Source: Pseudomonas azerbaijanoccidentalis
GTDB taxonomy: Bacteria > Pseudomonadota > Gammaproteobacteria > Pseudomonadales > Pseudomonadaceae
Reading direction: 5' to 3'
NCBI RefSeq assembly: GCF_019145495.1
Contig: NZ_JAHSTU010000002.1
Span: 248,001-312,000, forward strand
DNA: 64,000 nucleotides
How positions within the stretch are numbered: the stretch's first letter is position 1; every line of letters starts with the position of its first letter. Below the pieces are notes generated by a model. That model was not told the DNA's origin. It saw only the letters and a program-made list of their open reading frames with translations, and did no database searches. The position numbers and the translations under genes are program-made. This document shows, piece by piece, positions 1 through 8,499 of the stretch.

Positions 1-10
1 ATCTAAGAGC

Positions 11-560
11 AAAAGATCGCAGGCTGCGCCAGCTCCTACAGAGGCATGCGTGTTTCTCGCAGGAGCTGCCGAAGGCTGCGATCTTTTGATCTTCAGCGTA
101 CTTGAAGCCGCCAAAAGATCGCAGCCTGCGCCAGCTCCTACAGAGGCATGCGTGTTTCTCGTAGGAGCTGCCGAAGGCTGCGATCTTTTGATCTTCAGCG
201 TACTTGAAGCCGCCAAAAGATCGCAGCCTGCGCCAGCTCCTACAGAGGCATGCGTGTTTCTCGCAGGAGCTGCCGAAGGCTGCGATCTTTTGATCTTCAG
301 CGTACTTGAAGCCGCCATAAGATCGCAGGCTGCGCCAGCTCCTACAGAGGCATGCGTGTTTCTCGCAGGAGCTGCCGAAGGCTGCGATCTTTTGATCTTC
401 AGCGTACTTGAAGCCGCCATAAGATCGCAGGCTGCGCCAGCTCCTACAGAGGCATGCGTGTTTCTCGCAGGAGCTGCCGAAGGCTGCGATCTTTTGATCT
501 TCAGCGTACTTGAAGCCGCCAAAAGATCGCAGCCTGCGGCAGCTCCTACAGAAGCCAGCT
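11..560. repeat. Tandem array of a 102-bp REPIN (paired REP palindromes)
   Basis: Five head-to-tail copies of a 102-bp unit lie at 51-560, preceded by a partial copy from about 11. Each unit contains an inverted pair: an arm with GGAGCTGCCGAAGGCTGCGA and its opposite-strand counterpart ending in GCCAGCTCCTAC. The hallmark TGTTTCTCG recurs at 51, 153, 255, 357 and 459. Copies differ by only a few bases, for example a CATAAGATCGCAGG variant in copies 3 and 4. Because 102 is divisible by 3, one frame stays open through the whole array and runs into the lipoprotein gene at 623. REPINs are known non-autonomous elements of fluorescent pseudomonads; long tandem arrays of them are less usual. Confidence 0.93.
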
Positions 561-622
561 CAAAGGGTTGTGATGAACGGTCAGGCTGCGTAACGTGGCG
601 GCACTTGTCAGGAGACCCCAAG

Positions 623-1288
623 ATGCGTGTTGCCCGTTCCCTAGTCCTCGTTGCCCTGCTTCCGCTGTTCGCTGCCTGCCAGTTGCTGGATGGCCCGCGC
701 GAGAATGCCTCCCACGTCGGCCAGACCCGCATGCAAGGCCAGTTGACGGCAGCGGATGGCAAGCTCTTGTTCCAGCCGTGCGGCGACCAGCGTCGTTATG
801 TGGTCAACGACACGGGCGGCACCAGCGTGCTGCAACAGGCCGCGAGCCTGGCTGATAACCAGGGCAAGCTGTTCGCCGACGTGCGTGGGCGGATCGTTGC
901 CGGCAACGGCGACGGCCAGCTCGATATGGAAACGCTGTACCGCGTCGAGCGCTCGGGCAATGCCTGCAACGATCCCGATTTCAAGTTGCTGATCCTGCGT
1001 GCAACCGGCCATGCGCCGGAGTGGAGCGTGCGCGTCAGCGGCAAAGGCATGGTCATCGACCGCGTCGGGCAGCCGCCGATGGCCGTGCCCTACGTCGAAG
1101 AACAACTGGGCGATGGCCGCTTCAACCTGAGCACCGAAGCCAACAATCAACACATTGAATTGTGGGTCGCACCGCAACGCTGCGTCGACAGCAGCACCGG
1201 TAGCATCCAGCACATGAGCGCCGAGCTGCGCATCGACGGCCAGGTGCAGCGCGGTTGCGGGTATTTCGGCGGTTCACGCGACGACTGA
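623..1288 (+). CDS. COG3650-like lipoprotein
   Basis: This 221-residue protein begins with a lipoprotein signal peptide (MRVARSLVLVALLPLFAAC, lipid-accepting Cys19), so it is probably anchored in an envelope membrane facing the periplasm. The mature part resembles the uncharacterised COG3650 type, with a conserved segment around CGDQRRY and several further cysteines (for example in NACNDPD and QRCVD) that could form disulfides. The ATG at 623 is chosen because AGGAGA lies just upstream and the signal peptide starts there. The frame is open far upstream only because it crosses the REPIN array. Function is unknown. Confidence 0.85.
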   Translation: MRVARSLVLVALLPLFAACQLLDGPRENASHVGQTRMQGQLTAADGKLLFQPCGDQRRYVVNDTGGTSVLQQAASLADNQGKLFADVRGRIVAGNGDGQLDMETLYRVERSGNACNDPDFKLLILRATGHAPEWSVRVSGKGMVIDRVGQPPMAVPYVEEQLGDGRFNLSTEANNQHIELWVAPQRCVDSSTGSIQHMSAELRIDGQVQRGCGYFGGSRDD

Positions 1289-1383
1289 TCGTTTAAGCCT
1301 CACGGAACAGGGCCTTTGGCGCTTATAATCGCCGGCTTCAAACGCCCTGGCGCAGTTGTGCGCCCCGCGAACCGGATCCCGCC

Positions 1384-2997
1384 ATGTTACGAATCACTGA
1401 ACTCAAGTTGCCGATCGACCATCCCGAAGAAGACCTGCGCCCTGCCATCGTGCAGCGCCTGGGTGTCGCCAGCGATGACTTGCTCGATTTCACCTTGTTC
1501 AAGCGCAGCTACGACGCGCGCAAAAAGTCCTCCGAACTGTGCTTCATCTACACCATCGACCTCAACGTTCGCGATGAGGCGGCGGTGCTGCACAAGTTCG
1601 CCGATGACCGTAACGTCAACGTGGCGCCGGATGTCAGCTACAAAGAAGTCGGCCAGGCACCGGCCGACCTGAGCGCTCGCCCGATCGTGGTCGGGTTCGG
1701 CCCATGCGGGATTTTTGCCGGCCTGCTGCTCGCGCAAATGGGCTTCAAGCCGATCATCCTCGAACGCGGCACCGAAGTACGCCAGCGCACCAAAGATACG
1801 TGGGGCCTGTGGCGTAAAAGCGTGCTCAACCCTGAATCCAACGTGCAGTTCGGCGAAGGCGGCGCGGGGACATTCTCCGACGGCAAGCTCTACAGCCAGA
1901 TCAAGGACCCGAAATTCCTCGGCCGCAAAGTCCTGCATGAGTTCGTCAAGGCCGGTGCGCCGGAAGAAATTCTCTACGTCAGCAAACCGCACATCGGTAC
2001 ATTCCGCCTGACTGGCGTGGTGGAAAACATGCGTGAGCAGATTCGCGCCCTCGGCGGTGAAGTGCGCTTCCAGCAGCGCGTTACCGATGTGCTGATCGAA
2101 GACGGCCAATTGGTCGGCGTCGAGCTCCATGGCGGCGAGCAGATCCATTCGAAACACGTAATCCTGGCCCTCGGCCACAGCGCCCGCGATACCTTCCGCA
2201 TGCTTCACGGCCGCGGTGTGTTCATGGAAGCCAAACCGTTCTCGGTGGGTTTCCGTATCGAGCACCCGCAGTCGCTGATCGACCGCGCGCGCCTGGGCAA
2301 ATACGCCGGCCACCCGAAACTTGGTGCCGCCGACTACAAACTGGTGCACCACGCCAAGAACGGCCGTTCGGTCTACAGCTTCTGCATGTGCCCGGGCGGC
2401 ACCGTGGTGGCGGCGACTTCCGAGCCGAACCGCGTGGTCACCAACGGCATGAGCCAGTACTCGCGTAACGAACGTAACGCCAACTCCGGGATCGTTGTCG
2501 GGATTACCCCGGAAGTCGATTACCCGGGCGGCCCGCTGGCCGGCATCGAGTTACAGGAACGCCTGGAATCCCATGCCTTTGTGCTGGGCGGCAGCAACTA
2601 CGAAGCCCCGGCGCAACTGGTTGGCGACTTCATCGCCGGCAAGCCGTCCACCGCGCTGGGCACCGTTGAACCGTCCTACAAACCGGGCGTTGCCCTGGGC
2701 GATCTGGCCTTGGCTCTACCGGACTTCGCCATCGAAGCGATCCGCGAAGCACTGCCGGCATTCGAGAAGCAGATTCGTGGCTACTCGCTGCACGATGCCG
2801 TGTTGACCGGAATCGAGACCCGCACCTCATCGCCGCTGCGCATTACCCGCAACGAATCGATGCAGAGCCTGAACGTGAAGGGCTTGTTCCCGGCCGGTGA
2901 AGGCGCAGGTTATGCGGGCGGGATTCTGTCGGCGGGTGTTGACGGGATTCGGATTGCCGAGGCTGTGGCCCGCGACATCCTGGGCCTGGAAGCTTAA
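1384..2997 (+). CDS. FAD-dependent dehydrogenase (COG2509 type)
   Basis: A 537-residue flavoprotein of the NAD(P)/FAD-dependent oxidoreductase family. Residues 1-95 form an alpha/beta domain typical of COG2509. A dinucleotide-binding fold follows, with VVGFGPCGIFAG at about 102-113, and the C-terminal FAD motif is GEGAGYAGGI near residue 510. The segment VQFGEGGAGTFSDGKLYSQIK is characteristic of this family. The substrate is not established, so the call stays general. The gene stands alone and ends at a perfect REP hairpin shared with the convergent gene at 3095. Confidence 0.9.
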   Translation: MLRITELKLPIDHPEEDLRPAIVQRLGVASDDLLDFTLFKRSYDARKKSSELCFIYTIDLNVRDEAAVLHKFADDRNVNVAPDVSYKEVGQAPADLSARPIVVGFGPCGIFAGLLLAQMGFKPIILERGTEVRQRTKDTWGLWRKSVLNPESNVQFGEGGAGTFSDGKLYSQIKDPKFLGRKVLHEFVKAGAPEEILYVSKPHIGTFRLTGVVENMREQIRALGGEVRFQQRVTDVLIEDGQLVGVELHGGEQIHSKHVILALGHSARDTFRMLHGRGVFMEAKPFSVGFRIEHPQSLIDRARLGKYAGHPKLGAADYKLVHHAKNGRSVYSFCMCPGGTVVAATSEPNRVVTNGMSQYSRNERNANSGIVVGITPEVDYPGGPLAGIELQERLESHAFVLGGSNYEAPAQLVGDFIAGKPSTALGTVEPSYKPGVALGDLALALPDFAIEAIREALPAFEKQIRGYSLHDAVLTGIETRTSSPLRITRNESMQSLNVKGLFPAGEGAGYAGGILSAGVDGIRIAEAVARDILGLEA

Positions 2998-3008
2998 GGG
3001 TTAAAAAC

Positions 3009-3085
3009 AAAAGATCGCAGCCTTCGGCAGCTCCTACAGGTTTTACACCATCCCCTGTAGGAGCTGCCGAAGGCTGCGATCTTTT
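3009..3085. repeat. REPIN, perfect inverted repeat
   Basis: Two 32-base arms (3009-3040 and 3054-3085) are perfect reverse complements around a 13-base loop. The arm starts AAAAGATCGCAGCCTTCGGC. It sits between two convergent genes, where it could also act as a bidirectional transcription stop or mRNA stabiliser. Confidence 0.95.
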
Positions 3086-3094
3086 CATTTTGTT

Positions 3095-4189
3095 TTAGAT
3101 ATTTGCGCGCAAAACCGAGTCTGGCAACGGCTCACCCCGCTCCACCGTCGCCCTCACCACCTCGATCAACCCACTCAACTCATACCCCTGCGCCTTGAGC
3201 CAGGCCCGATCGTAATAGGTCGTGGCATAGCGCTCGCCGCTGTCACACAGAATCGCCACCATCGACCCGGTCTCTCCCGCCGCCTTCATGTGCTGCGCCG
3301 CCATCAGCGCGCCGATCAGGTTGGTGCCGCTCGACCCGCCCACATGCCGCCCCAACCGCTCCGCCAGGTAATGCATCGCCGCCAGCGACAACGCGTCCGG
3401 GACTTTGACCATTGCGTCGATCACCTTGGGCAAAAACGACGCTTCGACCCGTGGTCGGCCAATGCCTTCAATGCGCGAACCATGGTCGAGACGCAGGCTG
3501 GCGTCGCCGGTCTGGTAGTAATCGAAAAACACCGAGCGCTCGGCATCGGCGCACAGCACGCGAGTGCTGTGTTGGCGATAACGCACGTAGCGGCCCAGCG
3601 TTGCGGTGGTGCCACCGGTGCCGGGGCTGGAAATCAGCCAGCTCGGTTCCGGATGTTGCTCGAAGCGCATTTGCTGAAAAATCGATTCGGCGATGTTGTT
3701 GTTCGCCCGCCAGTCGGTTGCGCGCTCGGCGTAGGTGAACTGATCGATGAAATGCCCGTCGTGTTCACGGGCCAGACGCTCGGATTCGGCATAGATCTGC
3801 GTCGGATCGTCTACCAGGTGGCTTTGGCCACCGTAGAAGGCGATCTGCGCGATCTTCTCTTTGGAAGTGGTCGCAGGCATTACCGCAATGAACGGCAAGC
3901 CCAGCATCCGCGCGAAGTAAGCCTCGGAAATCGCCGTCGAACCGCTGGACGCTTCGATCACCGGCGCACCGGGCTTGAGCCAGCCATTACACAGCGCGTA
4001 CAGGAACAGCGACCGCGCCAGCCGGTGCTTGAGGCTGCCGGTGGGATGGCTGGATTCATCCTTGAAGTACAACTCGATGCCCGGAAAACCCGGGAGCGGC
4101 AACGGGATCAGGTGGGTGTCGGCGCTGCGCTGGAAGTCGGCTTCGATGATCCGGATCGCTTCGCGGGACCACTGTCGGTTGTCGCTCAT
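3095..4189 (-). CDS. PLP-dependent cysteine synthase family protein
   Basis: A 364-residue fold-type II PLP enzyme. The cofactor lysine is K54 in HPTGSLKHR. Substrate- and phosphate-binding loops are visible as SSGSTAISEAY, SPGTGGTTATLG and GSSGTNLIG. The length and the HPTGSLKHR form of the lysine motif set it apart from CysK/CysM (about 300-325 residues) and place it with the cysteine-synthase-like group that contains mycobacterial Cds1, an L-cysteine desulfhydrase. It may therefore make or break cysteine (sulfide release); sequence alone does not decide. It is a single gene convergent with the FAD dehydrogenase. Confidence 0.85.
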   Translation of the reverse strand: MSDNRQWSREAIRIIEADFQRSADTHLIPLPLPGFPGIELYFKDESSHPTGSLKHRLARSLFLYALCNGWLKPGAPVIEASSGSTAISEAYFARMLGLPFIAVMPATTSKEKIAQIAFYGGQSHLVDDPTQIYAESERLAREHDGHFIDQFTYAERATDWRANNNIAESIFQQMRFEQHPEPSWLISSPGTGGTTATLGRYVRYRQHSTRVLCADAERSVFFDYYQTGDASLRLDHGSRIEGIGRPRVEASFLPKVIDAMVKVPDALSLAAMHYLAERLGRHVGGSSGTNLIGALMAAQHMKAAGETGSMVAILCDSGERYATTYYDRAWLKAQGYELSGLIEVVRATVERGEPLPDSVLRANI

Positions 4190-4352
4190 GATGGTTTACT
4201 CGTTGAATCGGGCAGGAGTCGGCCTTTTAACAGGGCTCAACCAACAAGCTTAGGAAAAAACCTACATTGAGCACAGATACAGCTGAGCTCCAATACGTCT
4301 GACAACTGCTAGGCTCAGGTCCGTAGCCCCGAATCGCCCTGTAACGACATAT

Positions 4353-4401
4353 AACAAAAAAGAATATAACTTTTGTTTTAACAACTAACAGGAATTGTTA
4401 G
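4353..4401. promoter_or_regulatory. AT-rich inverted repeats upstream of nhaA
   Basis: Two inverted repeats lie just before nhaA: AACAAAA (4353-4359) with TTTTGTT (4371-4377), and CTAACA (4385-4390) with TGTTAG (4396-4401). The stretch is far more AT-rich than its surroundings, so it probably holds the promoter and perhaps an operator. No regulator can be assigned. Confidence 0.4.
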
Positions 4402-4439
4402 GGTGTAACACCTTTTGAATTCACAGATGGAGAGCGACC

Positions 4440-5627
4440 TTGCCTCTGCGTAGCACTTTCACGCGTTTCTTTCAGTTGGAAGCTGCCAGCGGTCTGTTAC
4501 TGATCGCCGCTGCCGTTCTGGCTTTAATCATCAACAATTCGCCGCTGTCGTGGCTGTACAACGGCCTGCTGGAAACCCCGGTGGTCGCACAGGTCGGTGC
4601 ACTGCAAATCGCCAAACCACTGCTGTTGTGGATCAACGACGGCCTGATGGCGATGTTCTTCCTGTTGATCGGCCTGGAGGTGAAGCGCGAAGTCCTCGAC
4701 GGGCAGCTGTCCAAGCCATCACAGATCGTCCTGCCCGGCGCCGCAGCCATCGGCGGCATGGTCGTGCCAGCGCTGATCTATTGGTTCCTCAACCGTGACA
4801 ACCCGGCGGCCCTGAGCGGCTGGGCGATCCCGACCGCCACCGACATCGCGTTTGCACTGGGTGTGCTGGCGCTGCTGGGCAAACGGGTTCCGGTGTCGCT
4901 GAAGCTGTTCCTGATGACCTTGGCGATCATCGACGACCTGGGCGCGATCATCATCATTGCGATCTTTTACTCGGGCGCGCTATCGACCCTGTCACTGGCG
5001 CTGGCAGCGGCGTGCATCGCGGCGCTGATCGGCATGAACCGGCTCGGGGTGGTCAAGCTCGGGCCGTACATGATCATTGGTTTGATCCTCTGGGTCTGCG
5101 TGCTCAAGAGCGGCGTGCATGCCACGTTGGCCGGCGTGACCCTGGCGTTCTGCATTCCGCTGCGCACCAAAAATGCCGAGACGTCGCCGCTGCTAACCCT
5201 TGAACACGCCCTGCATCCATGGGTGGCTTACGGCATTCTGCCGCTGTTCGCCTTCGCCAACGCGGGCCTGTCACTGAGCGGTGTCACCGCCGAAAGCTTC
5301 ACCCACGACGTACCGATGGGCATCGCTATAGGCCTGTTGCTGGGCAAGACCGTCGGCGTGTTCGGCCTGACCTGGCTGGCAGTCAAAATCGGCATTGCCG
5401 CCCTTCCCCAAGGCGCCAACTGGGGCCAGATCCTCGGCGTCGCGATTCTCTGCGGCATCGGTTTCACCATGAGCCTTTTCGTCGGCTCACTGGCCTTCGA
5501 ACCGGGTGTCAGCGACTACGCCGGGATGGACCGCATGGGGATCTTGACTGGCTCGATACTGGCCGCGTTGATCGGCTATGCAGTGACGGCGATGGCCAGT
5601 CGCAAGAGCACTACCCTGTCATCCTGA
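4440..5627 (+). CDS. nhaA: Na+/H+ antiporter NhaA
   Basis: A 395-residue inner-membrane antiporter that expels Na+ (or Li+) in exchange for protons, helping pH and salt homeostasis. About 12 hydrophobic helices are visible. The ion-binding aspartates are in place: D135 in [11 protein letters not shown] and D165/D166 in IIDDLGAI, matching D133, D163 and D164 of the E. coli protein. The start is an unusual TTG at 4440, supported by GGAGAG at 4429-4434; the nearby ATG at 4427 is out of frame. The gene is monocistronic, with inverted repeats upstream and an intrinsic terminator downstream. Confidence 0.95.
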   Translation: MPLRSTFTRFFQLEAASGLLLIAAAVLALIINNSPLSWLYNGLLETPVVAQVGALQIAKPLLLWINDGLMAMFFLLIGLEVKREVLDGQLSKPSQIVLPGAAAIGGMVVPALIYWFLNRDNPAALSGWAIPTATDIAFALGVLALLGKRVPVSLKLFLMTLAIIDDLGAIIIIAIFYSGALSTLSLALAAACIAALIGMNRLGVVKLGPYMIIGLILWVCVLKSGVHATLAGVTLAFCIPLRTKNAETSPLLTLEHALHPWVAYGILPLFAFANAGLSLSGVTAESFTHDVPMGIAIGLLLGKTVGVFGLTWLAVKIGIAALPQGANWGQILGVAILCGIGFTMSLFVGSLAFEPGVSDYAGMDRMGILTGSILAALIGYAVTAMASRKSTTLSS

Positions 5628-5694
5628 GAAACTTCAGCTCGCCGGGCATTTGAATGAGTGGATTGAAAAAACCATTTAACTGACCCTAAAAAGC

Positions 5695-5731
5695 AAAACC
5701 CCGACTAGCTACCTGATCGGGGTTTTCTTTT
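5695..5731. terminator. Bidirectional intrinsic terminator
   Basis: The stem AAAACCCCGA / TCGGGGTTTT (5695-5704 and 5717-5726) has a 12-base loop and a T-rich tail. It sits between the convergent nhaA and the SlyB-like gene and can serve both. Confidence 0.85.
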
Positions 5732-5745
5732 AAGCGTATTCGCGC

Positions 5746-6210
5746 TTAGTGCGAAACGCGGCTGGTGCCATCAACCGTGGCAATTCGCACGCGCTCGCCA
5801 ACGCGGAACACTTCGTTTTCCTGAACCTGCTGCACGTAGGCGCGCATGCTGCCGTCGTCTTCGCGAACGGTGATTTCCACGCCCTGGGTACGGGTCAGGC
5901 CTTCCTCAGTGGCCGAGCCGATCAGGCCGCCAGCGACGGCGCCGATGACTGCCGCGACGATGCTGCCTTTACCGCCACCGATGGCGCTGCCGCCAACGCC
6001 GCCGACAGCTGCACCGGCGAGGCCGCCGATCGGGGTTTTGGTGCCTTCGATTTTCACTGGACGCAGCGCTTCGATGGTACCCATGCGAATCGTCTGCACG
6101 CGACGCGCTTCGTCACGGGAGTACGAGTCACCGGTCAGGCTCGATTGGCAACCAGTGAGCAACATCGCCATCGTGGAAAAGGAAGCAACCAGCAGGACAG
6201 ACTTACGCAT
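5746..6210 (-). CDS. SlyB/Pcp-like glycine-zipper outer membrane lipoprotein
   Basis: A 154-residue lipoprotein with signal MRKSVLLVASFSTMAMLLTGC (acyl Cys21). Residues about 62-100 form a glycine zipper (GGLAGAAVGGVGGSAIGGG and AVIGAVAGGLIG), the 2TM pattern of SlyB/Pcp outer membrane lipoproteins. The C-terminal 45 residues form a small beta domain (VEITVREDDGSMRAYVQQ). The start at 6210 is preferred over an upstream in-frame ATG because the signal peptide begins there and GGAGTTGAT precedes it. SlyB proteins are linked to outer membrane integrity and Mg2+-responsive regulation in other bacteria; here the role is inferred. Confidence 0.88.
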   Translation of the reverse strand: MRKSVLLVASFSTMAMLLTGCQSSLTGDSYSRDEARRVQTIRMGTIEALRPVKIEGTKTPIGGLAGAAVGGVGGSAIGGGKGSIVAAVIGAVAGGLIGSATEEGLTRTQGVEITVREDDGSMRAYVQQVQENEVFRVGERVRIATVDGTSRVSH

Positions 6211-6378
6211 AGCATCAACTCCAAAGGACAGGTATTCATTAAACTCCGCAGCTTGACGCCTGTCACGGCATCGCCCGGATAAAAATGATTTCATTCAGTC
6301 CCCGTACAGGGCCCGTGCGCGAACTCACCACACAGTCGCGGCAATTTCGGCAATCTGCGCCGCTGGCCGAGGATTCTC

Positions 6379-6615
6379 ATGGATTACTTTATCATTGTCG
6401 TCACTACCGTCGCTGCCCTGTACTTCCACGGGTGGCTGTACGTACGGATCAAACGCTGGATGGACCGCGATATGGCGTTAGCGCTGGCCGGGAATGACGA
6501 ACGCAAAAAAGCGTTCATGCTCCAGCAACTGGCAACCGCTCAGGCGCAAAAGATCAAGCGTCGAGACCTGCCGCAATGGCTGGAGGCCGCTGCAGCAGGC
6601 TATCTCGAGCGGTAG
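6379..6615 (+). CDS. Small membrane-anchored hypothetical protein
   Basis: 78 residues: an N-terminal membrane segment (MDYFIIVVTTVAALYFHGWL) followed by a charged, probably cytosolic tail with a helical stretch (DERKKAFMLQQLATAQAQKI). A CGAGGA ribosome site lies upstream of the ATG. It converges on pdxH with only five bases between the two stop codons. I do not recognise a function; the size and composition are typical of conserved small pseudomonad proteins. Confidence 0.7.
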   Translation: MDYFIIVVTTVAALYFHGWLYVRIKRWMDRDMALALAGNDERKKAFMLQQLATAQAQKIKRRDLPQWLEAAAAGYLER

Positions 6616-6620
6616 ACTGC

Positions 6621-7268
6621 TCAGGGTGCCAGACGTTCAAGAATCCAGCTGGCGCCCTGCAGACGATAGTTGAGGCGGTCATGAAGACGGCTCGAACGGC
6701 CCTGCCAGAACTCGATGCGTTCCGGCAGCAGACGGTAACCACCCCAGTGTTCAGGGCAGTGAGGCTGGGTGTCGCTGAAACGCTGCTCGGTATCCTTGAG
6801 CAAAGCCTCCAGCTCCCCACGGTCGGCGATCACCCGGCTTTGCGGTGATGCCCAGGCGCCGAGGCGGCTGCCCAACGGGCGAACCTGATAGTACGCATCG
6901 GACTCTTGCGGCGTGACCTTCACTACCCGTCCTTCAATCCGAACCTGACGTTCCAGGGTCGGCCAGAAAAACGTCATGGCCCCGAACGGGTTCGCGGCCA
7001 GTTGCTGGCCTTTGGCACTGTCGTAGTTGGTGAAGAAGGTGAAGCCCTTTTCGTCCAGGCCCTTGAGTAGCAGGATACGGCAATGCGGTCGACCGTCCGG
7101 GTCGACCGTGGCCAAGGTCATGGCGTTCGCTTCCACCGGTGCCTGTTCGGTTTTCACCGCGTCGGCGAACCACTGGTGGAACAGCGCAAACGGCTCGGCC
7201 GGGGCTTGCGCCTCGGTCAGGCCATCACGGGTGTAGTCGCGGCGCATATCAGCCAAGGCCTTGGTCAT
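6621..7268 (-). CDS. pdxH: Pyridoxamine 5'-phosphate oxidase
   Basis: A 215-residue FMN enzyme that oxidises pyridoxine or pyridoxamine 5'-phosphate to pyridoxal 5'-phosphate, the last step of vitamin B6 synthesis and salvage. FMN-binding elements [21 protein letters not shown] and the C-terminal signature [15 protein letters not shown] are present, and the length matches the family (about 215). It lies 24 bases downstream of the start-side flank of the OmpA gene at 7293-8384 on the same strand, which may allow co-transcription. Confidence 0.96.
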   Translation of the reverse strand: MTKALADMRRDYTRDGLTEAQAPAEPFALFHQWFADAVKTEQAPVEANAMTLATVDPDGRPHCRILLLKGLDEKGFTFFTNYDSAKGQQLAANPFGAMTFFWPTLERQVRIEGRVVKVTPQESDAYYQVRPLGSRLGAWASPQSRVIADRGELEALLKDTEQRFSDTQPHCPEHWGGYRLLPERIEFWQGRSSRLHDRLNYRLQGASWILERLAP

Positions 7269-7292
7269 GGCGCATTCCTTTTGGTTAACGAA

Positions 7293-8384
7293 TCACTTCT
7301 TTGTGGTGTCGGCGGCCGCGACTTTCTTGGTGTCGGTAGCGGCTTTGGCCGGTGCAGTCTTTTTCGCCGGCGTCGCGGTTTTAGCCGGGGTCTTCTTGGC
7401 GGCGGCTTTCTTGGCCGGCGCTTTTTTCGCGGCTGGAACGGCAGCTTTCTTGGCGGCTGGGGCCGGGGTCACTGGCTTGGCGACCGGTTTGATGTCTTGC
7501 GCAGCCACCAGGGTTACCGGCGCCGGAGCCGGCATGTTGTACTTGCTCAGCAAGGCAACCATGGTGTTTTGCGGGGTCACCAGCAGTTCTACTCGACGGT
7601 TCAAGGCACGGCCTTCAACGCTGTCGTTGGCTGCACGCGGCGCTTCACCCCCCATGCCGCGCAACATCAGACGATCACGCTGCAGACCGCTGAGACGGAA
7701 AATCGCGGCGACCGCTTGCGCACGTTCCTGGCTCAACTTGACGTTGGCAGGCGCTGCGCCCGAGGTATCGCTGTGGCCCAGAACCAACACGGCAGTCTTA
7801 GGATCGACTTCGAGGATTTTCGCGACACGGGTGAACGGGCCGAGGGTCACCGGCAGCAACATGGCCGGACGATCCGGGTTGAACGAGCCTTCGACCGGCG
7901 CGGTCACTACCAACACATTTTCACGTCGTTCGAGTTGCAGATTGCTGTCCTTGATCGCAGTACGCAAGCGCGGCTCGTAGTCGTCGAGCCAGGCTTGGGT
8001 GACTTTCGGATCAGGCATCGGCACGACTTTGGCGGTGCTCTGCTCTTTGCCGCCGAACGGCCACCACCATTTGCCGCCGGCATCGGCATCAGCCTTTGCG
8101 ACTGCAGCGGGCTTGGCTTCAGGTTTCACTTCCGGTTTGGCAGCAGGCTTGTTCGCATCGTCATCGGAACCGAATGGCCAGTACCAATGGCTGGCGCTTT
8201 CGGTCTTGGCGACCGGGGCGCTCGCGGCGGGTTTCAGGGGTGCCGGTGCAGGTTCTTTCGAGGCGACTTTGTCGGAAGACCCGAACGGCCACCAACTGCC
8301 GCCATCCGCATCATTTTTAGGATTCTGTGCGCAACCAGTGATAGCGAAGCACAGTGCCAAAGCGAGGGTTGGTTTGGTTGACAT
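7293..8384 (-). CDS. OmpA-family lipoprotein with WWPFG repeats and Lys/Ala-rich tail
   Basis: 363 residues in four parts. (1) A lipoprotein signal ends at Cys18 (AITGC). (2) A Pro/Ala/Lys-rich linker carries three aromatic repeats: WWPFG at 31-35, WYWPFG at 67-72 and WWWPFG at 106-111. (3) An OmpA-type peptidoglycan-binding domain spans about 145-275 (VLGHSDTSGAAPANVKLSQE, GRALNRRVELLV). (4) A tail of about 80 residues is built of AAKK/APAKKA repeats, resembling AlgP/histone H1-like sequences. The OmpA domain implies attachment to the cell wall. The basic tail might bind anionic polymers, which is speculation. Confidence 0.88.
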   Translation of the reverse strand: MSTKPTLALALCFAITGCAQNPKNDADGGSWWPFGSSDKVASKEPAPAPLKPAASAPVAKTESASHWYWPFGSDDDANKPAAKPEVKPEAKPAAVAKADADAGGKWWWPFGGKEQSTAKVVPMPDPKVTQAWLDDYEPRLRTAIKDSNLQLERRENVLVVTAPVEGSFNPDRPAMLLPVTLGPFTRVAKILEVDPKTAVLVLGHSDTSGAAPANVKLSQERAQAVAAIFRLSGLQRDRLMLRGMGGEAPRAANDSVEGRALNRRVELLVTPQNTMVALLSKYNMPAPAPVTLVAAQDIKPVAKPVTPAPAAKKAAVPAAKKAPAKKAAAKKTPAKTATPAKKTAPAKAATDTKKVAAADTTKK

Positions 8385-8499
8385 TGGATATCCACAAAAA
8401 TGAAGTAATAAAAAAATCAGGCCTGATTGGCCCGTATAAACAGACGCTTTGAAACTGAAAAGGCTTTCGGGTTCCAGCTCCGGGAACCCTTAGCGGGTT

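Noticed and set aside
11..560. CRISPR array
   Set aside because: Copies are 102 bp, nearly identical throughout with no unique spacers, and no cas gene is near.
50..622. N-terminal extension of the lipoprotein frame across the repeats (34-residue repeating peptide)
   Set aside because: The repeat is a known non-coding REP type, and a good ribosome site and signal peptide begin at 623. The open frame follows from the unit length being a multiple of three.
8469..8489. Intrinsic terminator after the serine hydrolase
   Set aside because: The stem is short and lacks a proper T run directly after it on the minus strand, so it was not listed as a terminator.
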